Source of the DNA: an uncultured Granulosicoccaceae bacterium
GTDB lineage: Bacteria > Pseudomonadota > Gammaproteobacteria > CALCKW01
Reading direction: 5' to 3'
Assembly: GCA_937941555.1 (NCBI GenBank)
Contig: CALDHJ010000285.1
Span: 1-6,882 of the forward strand
DNA: 6,882 nucleotides
Below, piece by piece: positions 1 through 6,578 of this stretch; the first letter of the stretch is position 1, and every line of letters begins with the position of its first letter. The notes beneath the pieces were generated by a model. The model was not told the origin of the DNA. It was given only the letters and a program-made list of their open reading frames with translations, and searched no databases. The position numbers and the translations under genes were made by a program.

Positions 1-638
1 TCGATCATGTCGCGAGACTGGCGGGTGGTAATGACGACCATCGCCTTGCCCTCGCGCCCGCCGGTGAAGCGTCCGAGCAGCGTGCCGGCTGTGCGACCCG
101 CCGCCACGTTGTCGATGCCGACGAAGTGGTCACGATCGGAATTGGGTTGATCAGACACCAAAGACACAACCGGCACGCCGCGTTTTCGCAGGTTCGCGAT
201 CGCATCCCGCACCAGCGGCGTTTCCCGCGCCATGATCGCCAACCCGTCGATCTCTCCCTCGTCCAGATCCGCGAGGGTGCGAGCGAGTTCGGTGTGGCTG
301 TGGTTCGGCACGCGGAGCGTCTGAATTTCGGTGCGATCGTGTCGCGCACTGACCACGGTCTCGGCAATCCCTTTCTCGAGATTCGCCAGAAACTGCCCTT
401 TCCAGTCGGGCAACACGAACACGAAGCGGTAGGTTTTCTGCCGCGCGAGGTTGGCCGCGGCGGTGTCGCGCACGTAACCGAGCTCATCGATCGCCTTGTT
501 GACCTTGGCGATCGTGAGCGAGCGCACCCCCGATCGACCGTTCAGCACACGGTCGACGGTCGCCAGGCTGACGCCAGCCACCCGTGCAATATCATTGACG
601 GTTGGCTTGCTGATCTCCTGTTGGCGGGGTTTGCTCAC
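1..638 (-). CDS. LacI-family transcriptional regulator (N-terminal 212 residues, 3' end outside window)
   Basis: DNA-binding regulator, probably controlling this transporter-kinase operon. Residues 13-34 form a LacI-type helix-turn-helix (TVNDIARVAGVSLATVDRVL), followed by the hinge region at about 55-67 with the L64-A65 pair typical of the minor-groove hinge helix. From about residue 70 the periplasmic-binding-protein-like effector domain begins (RFVFVLPD), including the EIDGLAIMARE and FVGIDNVAAGRTAG segments. LacI proteins are usually about 330-350 residues, so roughly 130 residues lie past the left edge. The start is a GTG at 638-636: no ATG lies in frame nearby, and it sits just before the helix-turn-helix at the usual distance. 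It begins 8 nt after the kinase stop with only a weak ribosome site, so translation is probably coupled to the kinase gene. The third helix reads TVDRVLN where many family members have TVSRVLN. The effector is not predictable from the part seen; a substrate of the transporter or kinase is inferred from context. Confidence 0.93.
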   Translation of the reverse strand, partial: MSKPRQQEISKPTVNDIARVAGVSLATVDRVLNGRSGVRSLTIAKVNKAIDELGYVRDTAAANLARQKTYRFVFVLPDWKGQFLANLEKGIAETVVSARHDRTEIQTLRVPNHSHTELARTLADLDEGEIDGLAIMARETPLVRDAIANLRKRGVPVVSLVSDQPNSDRDHFVGIDNVAAGRTAGTLLGRFTGGREGKAMVVITTRQSRDMI

Positions 639-646
639 GGACGGTC

Positions 647-2269
647 TCAGCCCGCCATCTGCGCGGCGAGGCCTTCGAACAACAGCGCGACAGCTTCAGC
701 GCCTGGGTCGTTGTGGCCCTTGAGGTTTTCTTCGGGCACGTAGGCGGCACGGCCGGCTTTGGCGCGGTGTATGTTGGCGGTGCTGTCAGCGCCAGTGCGC
801 GCGGCAGCAGCAGCCGCGCCGATCCCGCTTGGCAAGGCATCGAGTGCAGGCGACAGCGCATCGATCATGGTGCGATCGCCCACGTGTGCGCCGCCCACCT
901 GGCTCACCCGCTCGAGGCCCTCGACCAGCGCCTGCTCGACCGGTGCGCCACCCGCACACGCATCCCCGGCCGCATTGAAGTAAATGGCAAGGATGACACC
1001 GGACGAGCCGCCCATGGTCTGGCTCAGCTCGTTGCCAAGCGCCGGGAAGAGTTGGGTCAGGTCGGCGAGTGGCATGCGGTCGAGGCTGTCCTTGAGCGCG
1101 CGTGCGGCGGTGGCGAGCGTGCTGCCTGTGTCGCCGTCGCCGGACTTCGCATCAAGCTCGTTCAGTTTGGCTTCGGCCGCGATCAGAAGATCGGCGACGT
1201 TGTCGAGCGTCGCGCGCGTCTGCGGGTCGGCAGACGGAATGGGTTCGATCGGCGTCAGGCCATCAGGCAGCGGTGTGACCGCCGCCTCGCTGACGGGATT
1301 CTGTCCGGGCCAGGCGGCGAGATTCACCGGTGAGGCCAAGGCTGTCAATTCATCCTCCGAGGCGTCGAGGACCGACACCGAGAAGCCGTGCATGTCGAGG
1401 GACGTCATCATGGGCGCCGGCCCGATGACATGGGAGGCGAGCCCCGATGTGGCCAGGGCGTGCGCCAGAACCGACATCTCGAGCGGGGTCGTCGATCCGA
1501 GGTTGTTCAGCAAGCAGACTTTCGCCCCACTACCCGCCGCGGTCTTGAGCTTGTCGACGACGGTTGCCATCGCCTCGGCGGCGTTGGCAAAGGCGACCTG
1601 CTCGACGCCCGGTTCGCCGTGGATGCCGAGCCCGAGTTCGGCCATGCCCGCGGCAATGCGGTCTTCTTTCGGCGACCCCGGAACCGTGCAGGTGTCCAGG
1701 CTCATGCCGATAGACGCTACCCGCGCGATCACCGAGCGCGCAGCCTGCGCAACCTCGGCGAGACTCTTGCCGGACTCGGCGAGCGCACCGGCAATCTTGT
1801 GAACGAACAACGTACCCGCCACCCCACGCGGCTGCGGCAAGTCGGGCAGCGCGATGTCGTCGTCGACCACGACCATCTCGACTTTGCGCCCAAGTGCGCG
1901 GGCGCGTTCGGCGGCCAGCCCGAAGTTGAGGCGATCACCGGTGTAGTTCTTGACGATCAACAGACAGCCCGCTTCGCCGGTGACCGCGAGGATGCCCGCC
2001 AGCACGGCTTCGACCGAGGGCGATGCAAACACTTCACCGCACACGGCGGCGGTCAACATGCCCGGCCCGACAAAGCCGGCGTGAGCAGGTTCGTGGCCTG
2101 AGCCACCACCCGAAATCAGCGCGACCTTGCTCGCGTCCCAGTCGGTGCGGTGCACCACCTTGATGTGTGGGTAGCCGTCGAGCCGAGCGACCGTGCCACC
2201 GGCACAGGCGATGAAGCCGTCAATGGCTTCCTTGACCAGGTTCTCTTTCGCGTTTGTGAAATGTGCCAT
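647..2269 (-). CDS. Single-chain dihydroxyacetone kinase-family protein (DhaK-DhaL fusion), ATP-dependent
   Basis: A cytoplasmic kinase that in characterised members phosphorylates dihydroxyacetone to dihydroxyacetone phosphate with ATP. At 540 residues it has the size of ATP-dependent one-chain enzymes rather than the split PTS-dependent DhaK/DhaL/DhaM type. The N-terminal DhaK domain (about 1-330) shows GGGSGHEP at 54-61, the NYTGDRLNF segment at 108-116 and the LGIHGEPG segment, whose H217 matches the histidine that binds the substrate carbonyl covalently as a hemiaminal. The C-terminal DhaL domain (about 350-540) has D373, D378 and D380 in DAKSGDGDTG, the Mg-ATP-binding aspartates, then TMGGSSG (418-424) and GDRTMID (464-470). 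Active-site residues appear intact. The start ATG at 2269 is preferred over upstream in-frame codons because GGAGGG lies 5 nt before it and the family N-terminus aligns there. It follows the second ATPase by 10 nt. Relatives of this family also phosphorylate erythrulose or other short ketoses, so the exact substrate is open. Confidence 0.95.
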   Translation of the reverse strand: MAHFTNAKENLVKEAIDGFIACAGGTVARLDGYPHIKVVHRTDWDASKVALISGGGSGHEPAHAGFVGPGMLTAAVCGEVFASPSVEAVLAGILAVTGEAGCLLIVKNYTGDRLNFGLAAERARALGRKVEMVVVDDDIALPDLPQPRGVAGTLFVHKIAGALAESGKSLAEVAQAARSVIARVASIGMSLDTCTVPGSPKEDRIAAGMAELGLGIHGEPGVEQVAFANAAEAMATVVDKLKTAAGSGAKVCLLNNLGSTTPLEMSVLAHALATSGLASHVIGPAPMMTSLDMHGFSVSVLDASEDELTALASPVNLAAWPGQNPVSEAAVTPLPDGLTPIEPIPSADPQTRATLDNVADLLIAAEAKLNELDAKSGDGDTGSTLATAARALKDSLDRMPLADLTQLFPALGNELSQTMGGSSGVILAIYFNAAGDACAGGAPVEQALVEGLERVSQVGGAHVGDRTMIDALSPALDALPSGIGAAAAAARTGADSTANIHRAKAGRAAYVPEENLKGHNDPGAEAVALLFEGLAAQMAG

Positions 2270-2274
2270 GACAG

Positions 2275-2280
2275 CCCTCC
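2275..2280 (-). promoter_or_regulatory. Strong Shine-Dalgarno site of the kinase gene
   Basis: On the minus strand GGAGGG lies 5 nt before the ATG at 2269. Its first base is also the last base of the TAG stop of the upstream ATPase gene. It is the strongest ribosome site seen in the operon. It fixes the kinase start and suggests the enzyme is well translated in its own right, not only by coupling. Confidence 0.8.
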
Positions 2281-3284
2281 TAAGCCTGAGTGATGCGGTC
2301 ACCCTGCGCATCGAAAAACAACGGATCGCGCGCGGTCACGCGCATTGTATCGCCGGGATTCGCCGACTCGCTGGCGTCCACCAAGGTGATTACGTCGTGG
2401 TCTGCGAGCTTCAGGTGCAAGCGGGTCTGATCGCCCAGATGTTCAACACGCACCACTGACGCCGCCTGGCCAGACCCCAGAACGATATTCTCCGGCCGCA
2501 AACCCATCTGCACCGCACCGGTTGGCGTTGCGTAGTCGAACAGGTCTGCGGGCAAAAGGTTGATGCGCGGCTGGCCCAGGCGCGCGGCGACGTAGGCGGT
2601 GCGCGGGTTTTCATAAATGTCGCGCGGTGTGCCGACTTGCACCAGACGGCCTTCATCGAGCACGCCGACGTGGCTCGCCATGGTCATGGCCTCGATCTGG
2701 TCGTGGGTGACGTACAAGAGTGTTGCCGCCATCTCCGCGTGAATGCGTTTGAGTTCGACGCGCAGCTCGGCGCGCAACTTGGCGTCGAGTGAGCTCAAGG
2801 GCTCGTCCATCAGATAGATCGCCGGGTCGCGCACCAGTGCCCGCCCGATCGACACCCGCTGCATTTCGCCACCGGATAATTCGGTCGCCTTGTTATCGAG
2901 TTTGTGCGAAATCCGCAGGACCTCTGCGATCTGCTGCACCTTGCGGGCGATCTCGTCTTCGGCAACATTCAGAATCGGCGAGCGCAGCGGAAACGCGAGG
3001 TTGTCGCGCACCTTCATGTGGGGGTACAGCGAGTACTGCTGAAACACCATCGCGACGTCGCGTTGCGCCGGCGTCTCCTGATTGACCACGCGGCCACCGA
3101 TCGAGATCTCACCGGCGTCAGCCTGCTCGAGGCCGGCGACCAGGCGCAGTGTGGTGGTCTTGCCGGCGCCGGTCGGGCCGAGCAACACCACGAATGCCCC
3201 GTCGGCGATGTGCAGGTCGATGTCAGCGACACCGCGTTGCGTGCCGAAGGATTTGGTCACACCCTGAATATTGACTTCAGCCAC
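2280..3284 (-). CDS. ABC transporter ATP-binding protein, UgpC/MalK type (second ATPase)
   Basis: Cytoplasmic ATPase that powers import through the two membrane permeases. The 334 residues show a complete nucleotide-binding domain: Walker A GPTGAGKT at 36-43, Q-loop Q82 in VFQQYSLYPHM, signature LSGGE at 136-140, Walker B ending in LMDE with catalytic E161, D-loop SSLDA and switch H194 in YVTHDQ. A C-terminal TOBE/OB regulatory part follows, with GLRPENI at 261-267, as in the MalK/UgpC group, though it is slightly short for that group. The start is GTG at 3284: a TGA lies in frame two codons upstream, so no earlier start is possible, and GAAGG precedes it by 11 nt. It overlaps the first ATPase gene by 8 nt. 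The protein is clearly related to that ATPase but differs through the signature and C-terminal parts, so the two probably form a heterodimer. All catalytic residues are present in both. Confidence 0.95.
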   Translation of the reverse strand: MAEVNIQGVTKSFGTQRGVADIDLHIADGAFVVLLGPTGAGKTTTLRLVAGLEQADAGEISIGGRVVNQETPAQRDVAMVFQQYSLYPHMKVRDNLAFPLRSPILNVAEDEIARKVQQIAEVLRISHKLDNKATELSGGEMQRVSIGRALVRDPAIYLMDEPLSSLDAKLRAELRVELKRIHAEMAATLLYVTHDQIEAMTMASHVGVLDEGRLVQVGTPRDIYENPRTAYVAARLGQPRINLLPADLFDYATPTGAVQMGLRPENIVLGSGQAASVVRVEHLGDQTRLHLKLADHDVITLVDASESANPGDTMRVTARDPLFFDAQGDRITQA

Positions 3285-4374
3285 GGCTCAGCACACCTTC
3301 GTTGAGCGCCGAGCGAAGCGCTCGGCCGGAATCCCGTTCGAACAGGGTCACGGTGTGGCTTTCGATATCCAGGCCTGTCACCTCCCCGATTTGCACCACC
3401 TGATCGGATGCCACCCGCGCCTTGAGTTCGCCCTGGGGTGTCTGGATCGTGAGAATCTGCGTCGTGCCGAGGTACTCTGTGGCCAGTACCTCACCCCGCA
3501 AGGTGCCACTGTCGGACAAGCGCAAGTGCTCGGGGCGCACACCCAATACCAATTTGCCCGATGCCGATTCGCGCATCTCCGGTATGGCGGCTTCAACGCC
3601 ACCGAGCGACGCCACCGAAGACCCCGCCTCCACCGCACCATCGAAGTCGAGAAAATTCATCGAGGGCGAACCGATGAAATCTGCCACAAAGAGGCTCGCG
3701 GGCATGTCGTAAATTTCCCGCGGCGTACCGAACTGCTCGACCACGGCGTTGTTCATGACGACAATCTTGTCGCCCATCTGCATGGCCTCGAGTTGATCGT
3801 GGGTCACGTATACGGTGGTGGCACCCATGCGATCGTGCAATGCACGCAACTCGAGCGACATGTGCTCTCGGAATTCCGCGTCCAACGCGCCCAGCGGTTC
3901 ATCCATCATGAACGCCTTGGGTTCGCGCACGATGGCGCGCCCGAGTGCCACGCGCTGACGGTCTCCGCCAGACAGGCCGCCGACCGGTTGGTCGAGGAGG
4001 TCTTCGATACCGAGAATGCCGGCGACCTCAGAGACTTTCTTGCGCACGTCCGCACGGCGCATGCCCTGGGACACCAGCGGGTAGGAGATATTCTTGCGCA
4101 CGTTCATGTGCGGGTACAGCGCGAACATCTGAAACACGAAGGCGATGTCGCGTTGCGACGGTGGGCGCTGCGAGATTTCTTCTCCGTCAAGAAAGATCTG
4201 ACCCGAGGTTGGCAACTCCAGGCCCGCGATCATGCGCAGCGTGGTCGTCTTGCCGCAGCCGGAGGGCCCGAGCAACATGAAAAAGTCGCCGTCGTCGACG
4301 GTGAAGGAACTCTCCCGCACGGCGACAAAGTCGTCGAACTGCTTGCGGACATCCTTGATGATGATCTCTGCCAT
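3277..4374 (-). CDS. ABC transporter ATP-binding protein, UgpC/MalK type (first ATPase)
   Basis: Cytoplasmic ATPase of the CUT1 importer. In 365 residues it has Walker A GPSGCGKT at 36-43, Q82 in VFQMFALYPHM, signature LSGGD at 134-138 followed by RQRV, Walker B ending MMDE with catalytic E159, the D-loop GALDA, and switch H192 in YVTHDQ. The C-terminal TOBE region carries GVRPEHL (278-284), a hallmark of MalK/UgpC-like proteins. Length is normal for the group. The ATG at 4374 lies 3 nt after the stop of the small membrane-protein gene and has only a poor ribosome site (TTGAG), so coupling to the preceding reading frame is likely. Its 3' end overlaps the next ATPase gene by 8 nt. The signature has Asp where LSGGQ is usual. 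The substrate cannot be read from the ATPase; the neighbouring kinase suggests a small sugar, polyol or ketose. Confidence 0.95.
   Translation of the reverse strand: MAEIIIKDVRKQFDDFVAVRESSFTVDDGDFFMLLGPSGCGKTTTLRMIAGLELPTSGQIFLDGEEISQRPPSQRDIAFVFQMFALYPHMNVRKNISYPLVSQGMRRADVRKKVSEVAGILGIEDLLDQPVGGLSGGDRQRVALGRAIVREPKAFMMDEPLGALDAEFREHMSLELRALHDRMGATTVYVTHDQLEAMQMGDKIVVMNNAVVEQFGTPREIYDMPASLFVADFIGSPSMNFLDFDGAVEAGSSVASLGGVEAAIPEMRESASGKLVLGVRPEHLRLSDSGTLRGEVLATEYLGTTQILTIQTPQGELKARVASDQVVQIGEVTGLDIESHTVTLFERDSGRALRSALNEGVLSRG
3296..3300 (-). promoter_or_regulatory. Shine-Dalgarno site supporting the GTG start of the second ATPase
   Basis: On the minus strand GAAGG lies 11 nt before the GTG at 3284, inside the end of the first ATPase gene. 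A TGA in frame just upstream of the GTG excludes earlier starts, so this site and codon together decide the N-terminus (MAEVNIQG, aligning with MAEIIIKD of the first ATPase). Confidence 0.6.
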
Positions 4375-4377
4375 GAC

Positions 4378-4566
4378 TCAAGCCGGAAAATGACTGACCA
4401 CGATGAACATCACCGTGCCGGTCAAGGTGACAACAAAGGACCAGGTGAAGGCCCACATCGCGAAGGGTTGCATCAACATCACCACACCGACGCCGATGAG
4501 AATGGACGCCACCATCTCCCAGGCACCCCGACGAAAACGCACCAGGTCGCTGAAAAACCGCTTCAT
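4378..4566 (-). CDS. Small two-helix membrane protein of unknown function, inside the transporter operon
   Basis: A 62-residue protein I cannot assign to a named family. It begins with a basic, probably cytoplasmic stretch (MKRFFSDLVRFRRGAWE), followed by two hydrophobic segments at about 16-34 (containing ASILIGVGVVMLM) and 37-57 (containing FVVTLTGTVMFIVV). The tail is only a few residues (SHFPA). The positive-inside rule places both ends in the cytoplasm. The start at 4566 overlaps the MalG-type permease stop as ATGA, with GGAG 10 nt upstream; longer in-frame starts would run deep into the permease gene. It ends 3 nt before the first ATPase start. Its position between permease and ATPase genes suggests an accessory subunit or stabiliser of the transporter. 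Glycerol transporter operons of rhizobia are known to carry a small membrane protein gene as well, but I do not claim homology. Confidence 0.82.
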   Translation of the reverse strand: MKRFFSDLVRFRRGAWEMVASILIGVGVVMLMQPFAMWAFTWSFVVTLTGTVMFIVVSHFPA

Positions 4567-5501
4567 TTGCGTACCGCTCCAAAAGTGATCCCGCGCAGCA
4601 GATGTTTGCGCAGCAGGATGGTGAAAATCATCACGGGCAAGAGGAACAGCGTCGCGCCAGCCGCCACAGCCGGCCAATCCAATCCGCCCACACCGATAAT
4701 GGTCGGGATGAACGGTGGTGCGGTCTGCGCTGTCGCCGAGGTCAGCAACACGGCAAAGGCGTACTCGTTCCAGGCGAAGATCAGACAGAAAATGGCGGTT
4801 GACGCGATTCCGGTTGCCGCCTGCGGCAGGACAACCTTGTAAAATGCCTGAAATCGCGTGTAGCCGTCGATCAACGCCGCCTCTTCATACTCTCTCGGGA
4901 TCTCGTCGATGAAGCCCTTGAGCAACCACACCGCAAGCGAGATATTGACGCCGGTATAGAGCAGGATCATCCCGAGGTGGGTGTCGCTGAGCCCGAGCTG
5001 CCGGTACATCAGAAAAATCGGAATCGCCACGGCGACGGGCGGCATCATCCGCGTCGACAAAATGAAGAACAGCAAGTCGTCTGCAAAAGGAATGCGAAAC
5101 CGACTGAAGGCGTAGGCCGCGAGCGTGCCGAGAAACACACTCAGAAACGTCGACCCGAACCCGATGATCACCGAATTGAAGAAGCGCTCGCCAAATTTTG
5201 ATGGCCCGACAACGGTCATGTCGTACTGGCGCACGATCTCTTCGTACCAGGTGTCGGGCGGGTTGGCGTCGAGGTATTCCTGGGTTTGTCGGGTGCGCGT
5301 GGTGAAGAGGTTCACGTAACCCTCGAGCGTGGGCTCGAACATCACTTTCGGCGGATACGCGATCGCATCGGCTGGCGATTTGAAACCGGTGATGAAGATC
5401 CACAACAAGGGGATCATCGTGATCACGGCATACAGGGTGACGAGCGTCGCGGCGATGCGTTTCGAGCGCGGTGTCGGCTCAGTGACGGAGAAACCGCTCA
5501 T
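4563..5501 (-). CDS. ABC transporter permease, MalG type (carbohydrate CUT1 family)
   Basis: Inner-membrane subunit of the importer, 312 residues. Hydrophobic segments lie at about 18-40, 110-132, 143-166, 175-195, 230-252 and 282-300, giving the usual six helices. The cytoplasmic EAA loop that contacts an ATPase is canonical: EEAALIDG at 206-213, with EAA at 207-209 and Gly213, then VVLP at 223-226. The C-terminus ending ITFGAVRK is typical of MalG-like proteins. The ATG at 5501 overlaps the stop of the MalF-type gene as ATGA, with AAGGTG 8 nt upstream. One feature stands out: the first periplasmic loop, between helices 1 and 2, spans about 68 residues, roughly 25-30 more than in typical 275-285-residue relatives. 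The extra part is at about 67-100 and is rich in charged and aromatic residues. Confidence 0.95.
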   Translation of the reverse strand: MSGFSVTEPTPRSKRIAATLVTLYAVITMIPLLWIFITGFKSPADAIAYPPKVMFEPTLEGYVNLFTTRTRQTQEYLDANPPDTWYEEIVRQYDMTVVGPSKFGERFFNSVIIGFGSTFLSVFLGTLAAYAFSRFRIPFADDLLFFILSTRMMPPVAVAIPIFLMYRQLGLSDTHLGMILLYTGVNISLAVWLLKGFIDEIPREYEEAALIDGYTRFQAFYKVVLPQAATGIASTAIFCLIFAWNEYAFAVLLTSATAQTAPPFIPTIIGVGGLDWPAVAAGATLFLLPVMIFTILLRKHLLRGITFGAVRK

Positions 5502-6442
5502 CGTTCTTTCACCTTGTTAAGCGCTTTGACGTAGATGGACGCCAGCCCGAAGACCGTGACAAACAGGATGATCGCGTAGGCGCTGGCGTAGCCGGTGCGC
5601 CACTTCTCGAAGGCCTCGCGCTTGAGGTTGATCGAGGTGAGTTCGGTCGTCGAACCTGGCCCTCCCCCGGTTAGCTGCACGACCAGATCGAACATCTTGA
5701 AATTCTCGATGCCGCGGAAAAGCACCGCGAGCATGAGAAAAGGCAGCACCATCGGAATCGTGATGGTGAAGAACTGGCGGATCTTCGACGCGCGGTCGAT
5801 TTCCGCAGCCTCGTAGATGTAGTCCGGTATCGACCGCAACCCCGCCAGACAGATCAACATCACGAATGGCGTCCACATCCAGGTGTCGACGATCACGATC
5901 GACCAAGGCGCGAGATTCACCTGCCCCAACATCTCGAAGCTCGAGGCCTTGGCGCCAGTGAAGAAGGTCACGATGTAGTTGAACAACCCGATCTGGGGTT
6001 GGTAGAGAAATTTCCAGAAATTCCCGACCACCGCCGGCGAGAGCATCATCGGCAACACGATGATGGTGGTCCAGAGGTCGTTGCCTTTGAATTTGCGGTT
6101 GATCAGCCACGCAAGCGTGAAGCCGATCAGGACCTGCAGGCAGATGGTCCAGAACAGAAAGTGCGCCGTGGCCTGCATGTTCAGCCAGATGTCGGAGTCG
6201 GTCAGGATGCGCTCGTAGTTGCGCAAACCGACATCCTTGACCTCACGCCCGATGCGGTTGGCCTTGAAGTTGGTGAAGCTGAGCTTGATGGTCCAGATCA
6301 ACGGGAAGATGTTGATCGCGAGCAGCAGGAAGATGGTCGGCGCAACAAAGATCCAGGCGATCGCACGATCGGACAAGCCGCGCACGCGCCGCGCGATCGT
6401 GGGGGGTGTCGCCTGCGCGACGCGGTCTACTGGATTGGCCAT
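5498..6442 (-). CDS. ABC transporter permease, MalF/UgpA type (carbohydrate CUT1 family)
   Basis: Inner-membrane partner of the MalG-type permease, 314 residues from the chosen start. A basic N-terminus precedes a first helix at about 29-49 (IFVAPTIFLLLAINIFPLIW); further hydrophobic segments lie at about 92-114, 125-145, 180-202, 230-246 and 284-305. The cytoplasmic EAA loop is at 211-230 (EAAEIDRASK then TITIP). At the position normally held by the conserved glycine it has Arg217, while the MalG partner keeps the glycine. GGGPGSTTEL near 259-268 is the usual periplasmic motif of this family. The ATG at 6442 is preferred over a TTG seven codons upstream (6463), because GGG and AGGA lie upstream and the extra residues are unlike a family N-terminus. 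It follows the binding-protein gene after a hairpin-rich gap. Confidence 0.93.
   Translation of the reverse strand: MANPVDRVAQATPPTIARRVRGLSDRAIAWIFVAPTIFLLLAINIFPLIWTIKLSFTNFKANRIGREVKDVGLRNYERILTDSDIWLNMQATAHFLFWTICLQVLIGFTLAWLINRKFKGNDLWTTIIVLPMMLSPAVVGNFWKFLYQPQIGLFNYIVTFFTGAKASSFEMLGQVNLAPWSIVIVDTWMWTPFVMLICLAGLRSIPDYIYEAAEIDRASKIRQFFTITIPMVLPFLMLAVLFRGIENFKMFDLVVQLTGGGPGSTTELTSINLKREAFEKWRTGYASAYAIILFVTVFGLASIYVKALNKVKER
5510..5515 (-). promoter_or_regulatory. Shine-Dalgarno site of the MalG-type permease
   Basis: AAGGTG lies 8 nt before the ATG at 5501, within the final codons of the MalF-type gene. It supports the ATGA overlap start. Confidence 0.65.
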
Positions 6443-6463
6443 ATCTACCCGATGTCCTGGCAA

Positions 6464-6479
6464 AGGCTGGCTTCAGCCT
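6464..6479 (-). repeat. Inverted repeat 3, small hairpin near the permease start
   Basis: AGGCTG and CAGCCT form a perfect 6-bp stem around a 4-nt loop. It ends about 20 nt before the permease ATG and just outside its ribosome site, so it could mildly affect initiation. A stem this short could also be chance. Confidence 0.45.
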
Positions 6480-6512
6480 GATGACACATGCTGTGGTTTT
6501 GCAAGGGATGTC

Positions 6513-6532
6513 ACACCGCCGAACGGCGGTGT
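6513..6532 (-). repeat. Inverted repeat 2, 9-bp GC-rich hairpin
   Basis: ACACCGCCG and CGGCGGTGT are perfect inverted arms separated by two bases; in RNA this would be an 8-bp stem with a four-base loop (GUUC in the transcript). There is no following U run. It probably stabilises the upstream binding-protein mRNA or slows polymerase. A LacI operator seems less likely, since LacI sites usually have a central CG and this one has AA/TT. Confidence 0.75.
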
Positions 6533-6542
6533 CAAAGGGTCG

Positions 6543-6561
6543 GCCCGGCAGCGTGCCGGGC
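6543..6561 (-). repeat. Inverted repeat 1, 8-bp GC-rich hairpin after the binding-protein stop
   Basis: GCCCGGCA and TGCCGGGC form a perfect 8-bp stem with a 3-nt loop, starting 17 nt after the stop codon of the binding-protein gene. It lies 10 nt from inverted repeat 2. Together they look like a 3' stabilising or attenuating structure, not a classical terminator, because a T-rich tract is absent. Confidence 0.75.
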
Positions 6562-6578
6562 TGACCACGAGGCGAGCG

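Larger units (their letters stand above)
6443..6578 (-). other. Hairpin-rich intergenic gap between binding-protein and permease genes
   Basis: This is the only sizeable gap in an otherwise tightly packed operon. It holds three inverted repeats (6543-6561, 6513-6532 and 6464-6479) in a row and no credible reading frame. None is followed by a run of U in the transcript, so simple intrinsic termination is unlikely. mRNA structures in this place, as in the malE-malF intergenic region of enteric bacteria, are known to protect the upstream message and raise the ratio of binding protein to permease. That role is inferred here. Confidence 0.7.

Noticed and set aside
5..487. Minus-strand open frame of 160 codons opening with MSSVTCATPP
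   Set aside because: It is a shifted frame within the LacI gene; the true frame encodes an obvious helix-turn-helix and effector domain.
984..1802. Plus-strand open frame of 272 codons opposite the kinase gene
   Set aside because: Low-complexity Ser/Ala-rich translation, without a ribosome site or family resemblance; the minus-strand kinase is unambiguous.
4567..4677. Longer version of the small membrane protein (99 residues)
   Set aside because: It would lie inside the permease coding region for over 110 nt, and the added residues are out-of-frame permease sequence; the ATGA overlap start has a suitable ribosome site.
3271..4842. Plus-strand open frame of 523 codons opposite the first ATPase, the small protein and part of the MalG-type permease
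   Set aside because: Its translation has no recognisable domain, is rich in His/Arg/Gly as expected for the antisense of GC-rich coding DNA, and lies opposite well-supported genes.
6443..6463. TTG start for the MalF-type permease, adding seven residues
   Set aside because: The ATG at 6442 has better-placed ribosome-binding bases, and the added residues do not look like a family N-terminus; it remains a minor possibility.
6507..6535. Possible internal promoter before the permease gene, from a perfect minus-strand TTGACA (6535-6530)
   Set aside because: At 16-18 nt spacing there is no acceptable -10 box (GACATC or similar), and the hexamer sits partly in the arm of a hairpin.
6513..6561. Rho-independent terminator after the binding-protein gene
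   Set aside because: Both stems are strong but no U-rich run follows on the transcribed strand, and the downstream genes are needed for the same transporter.
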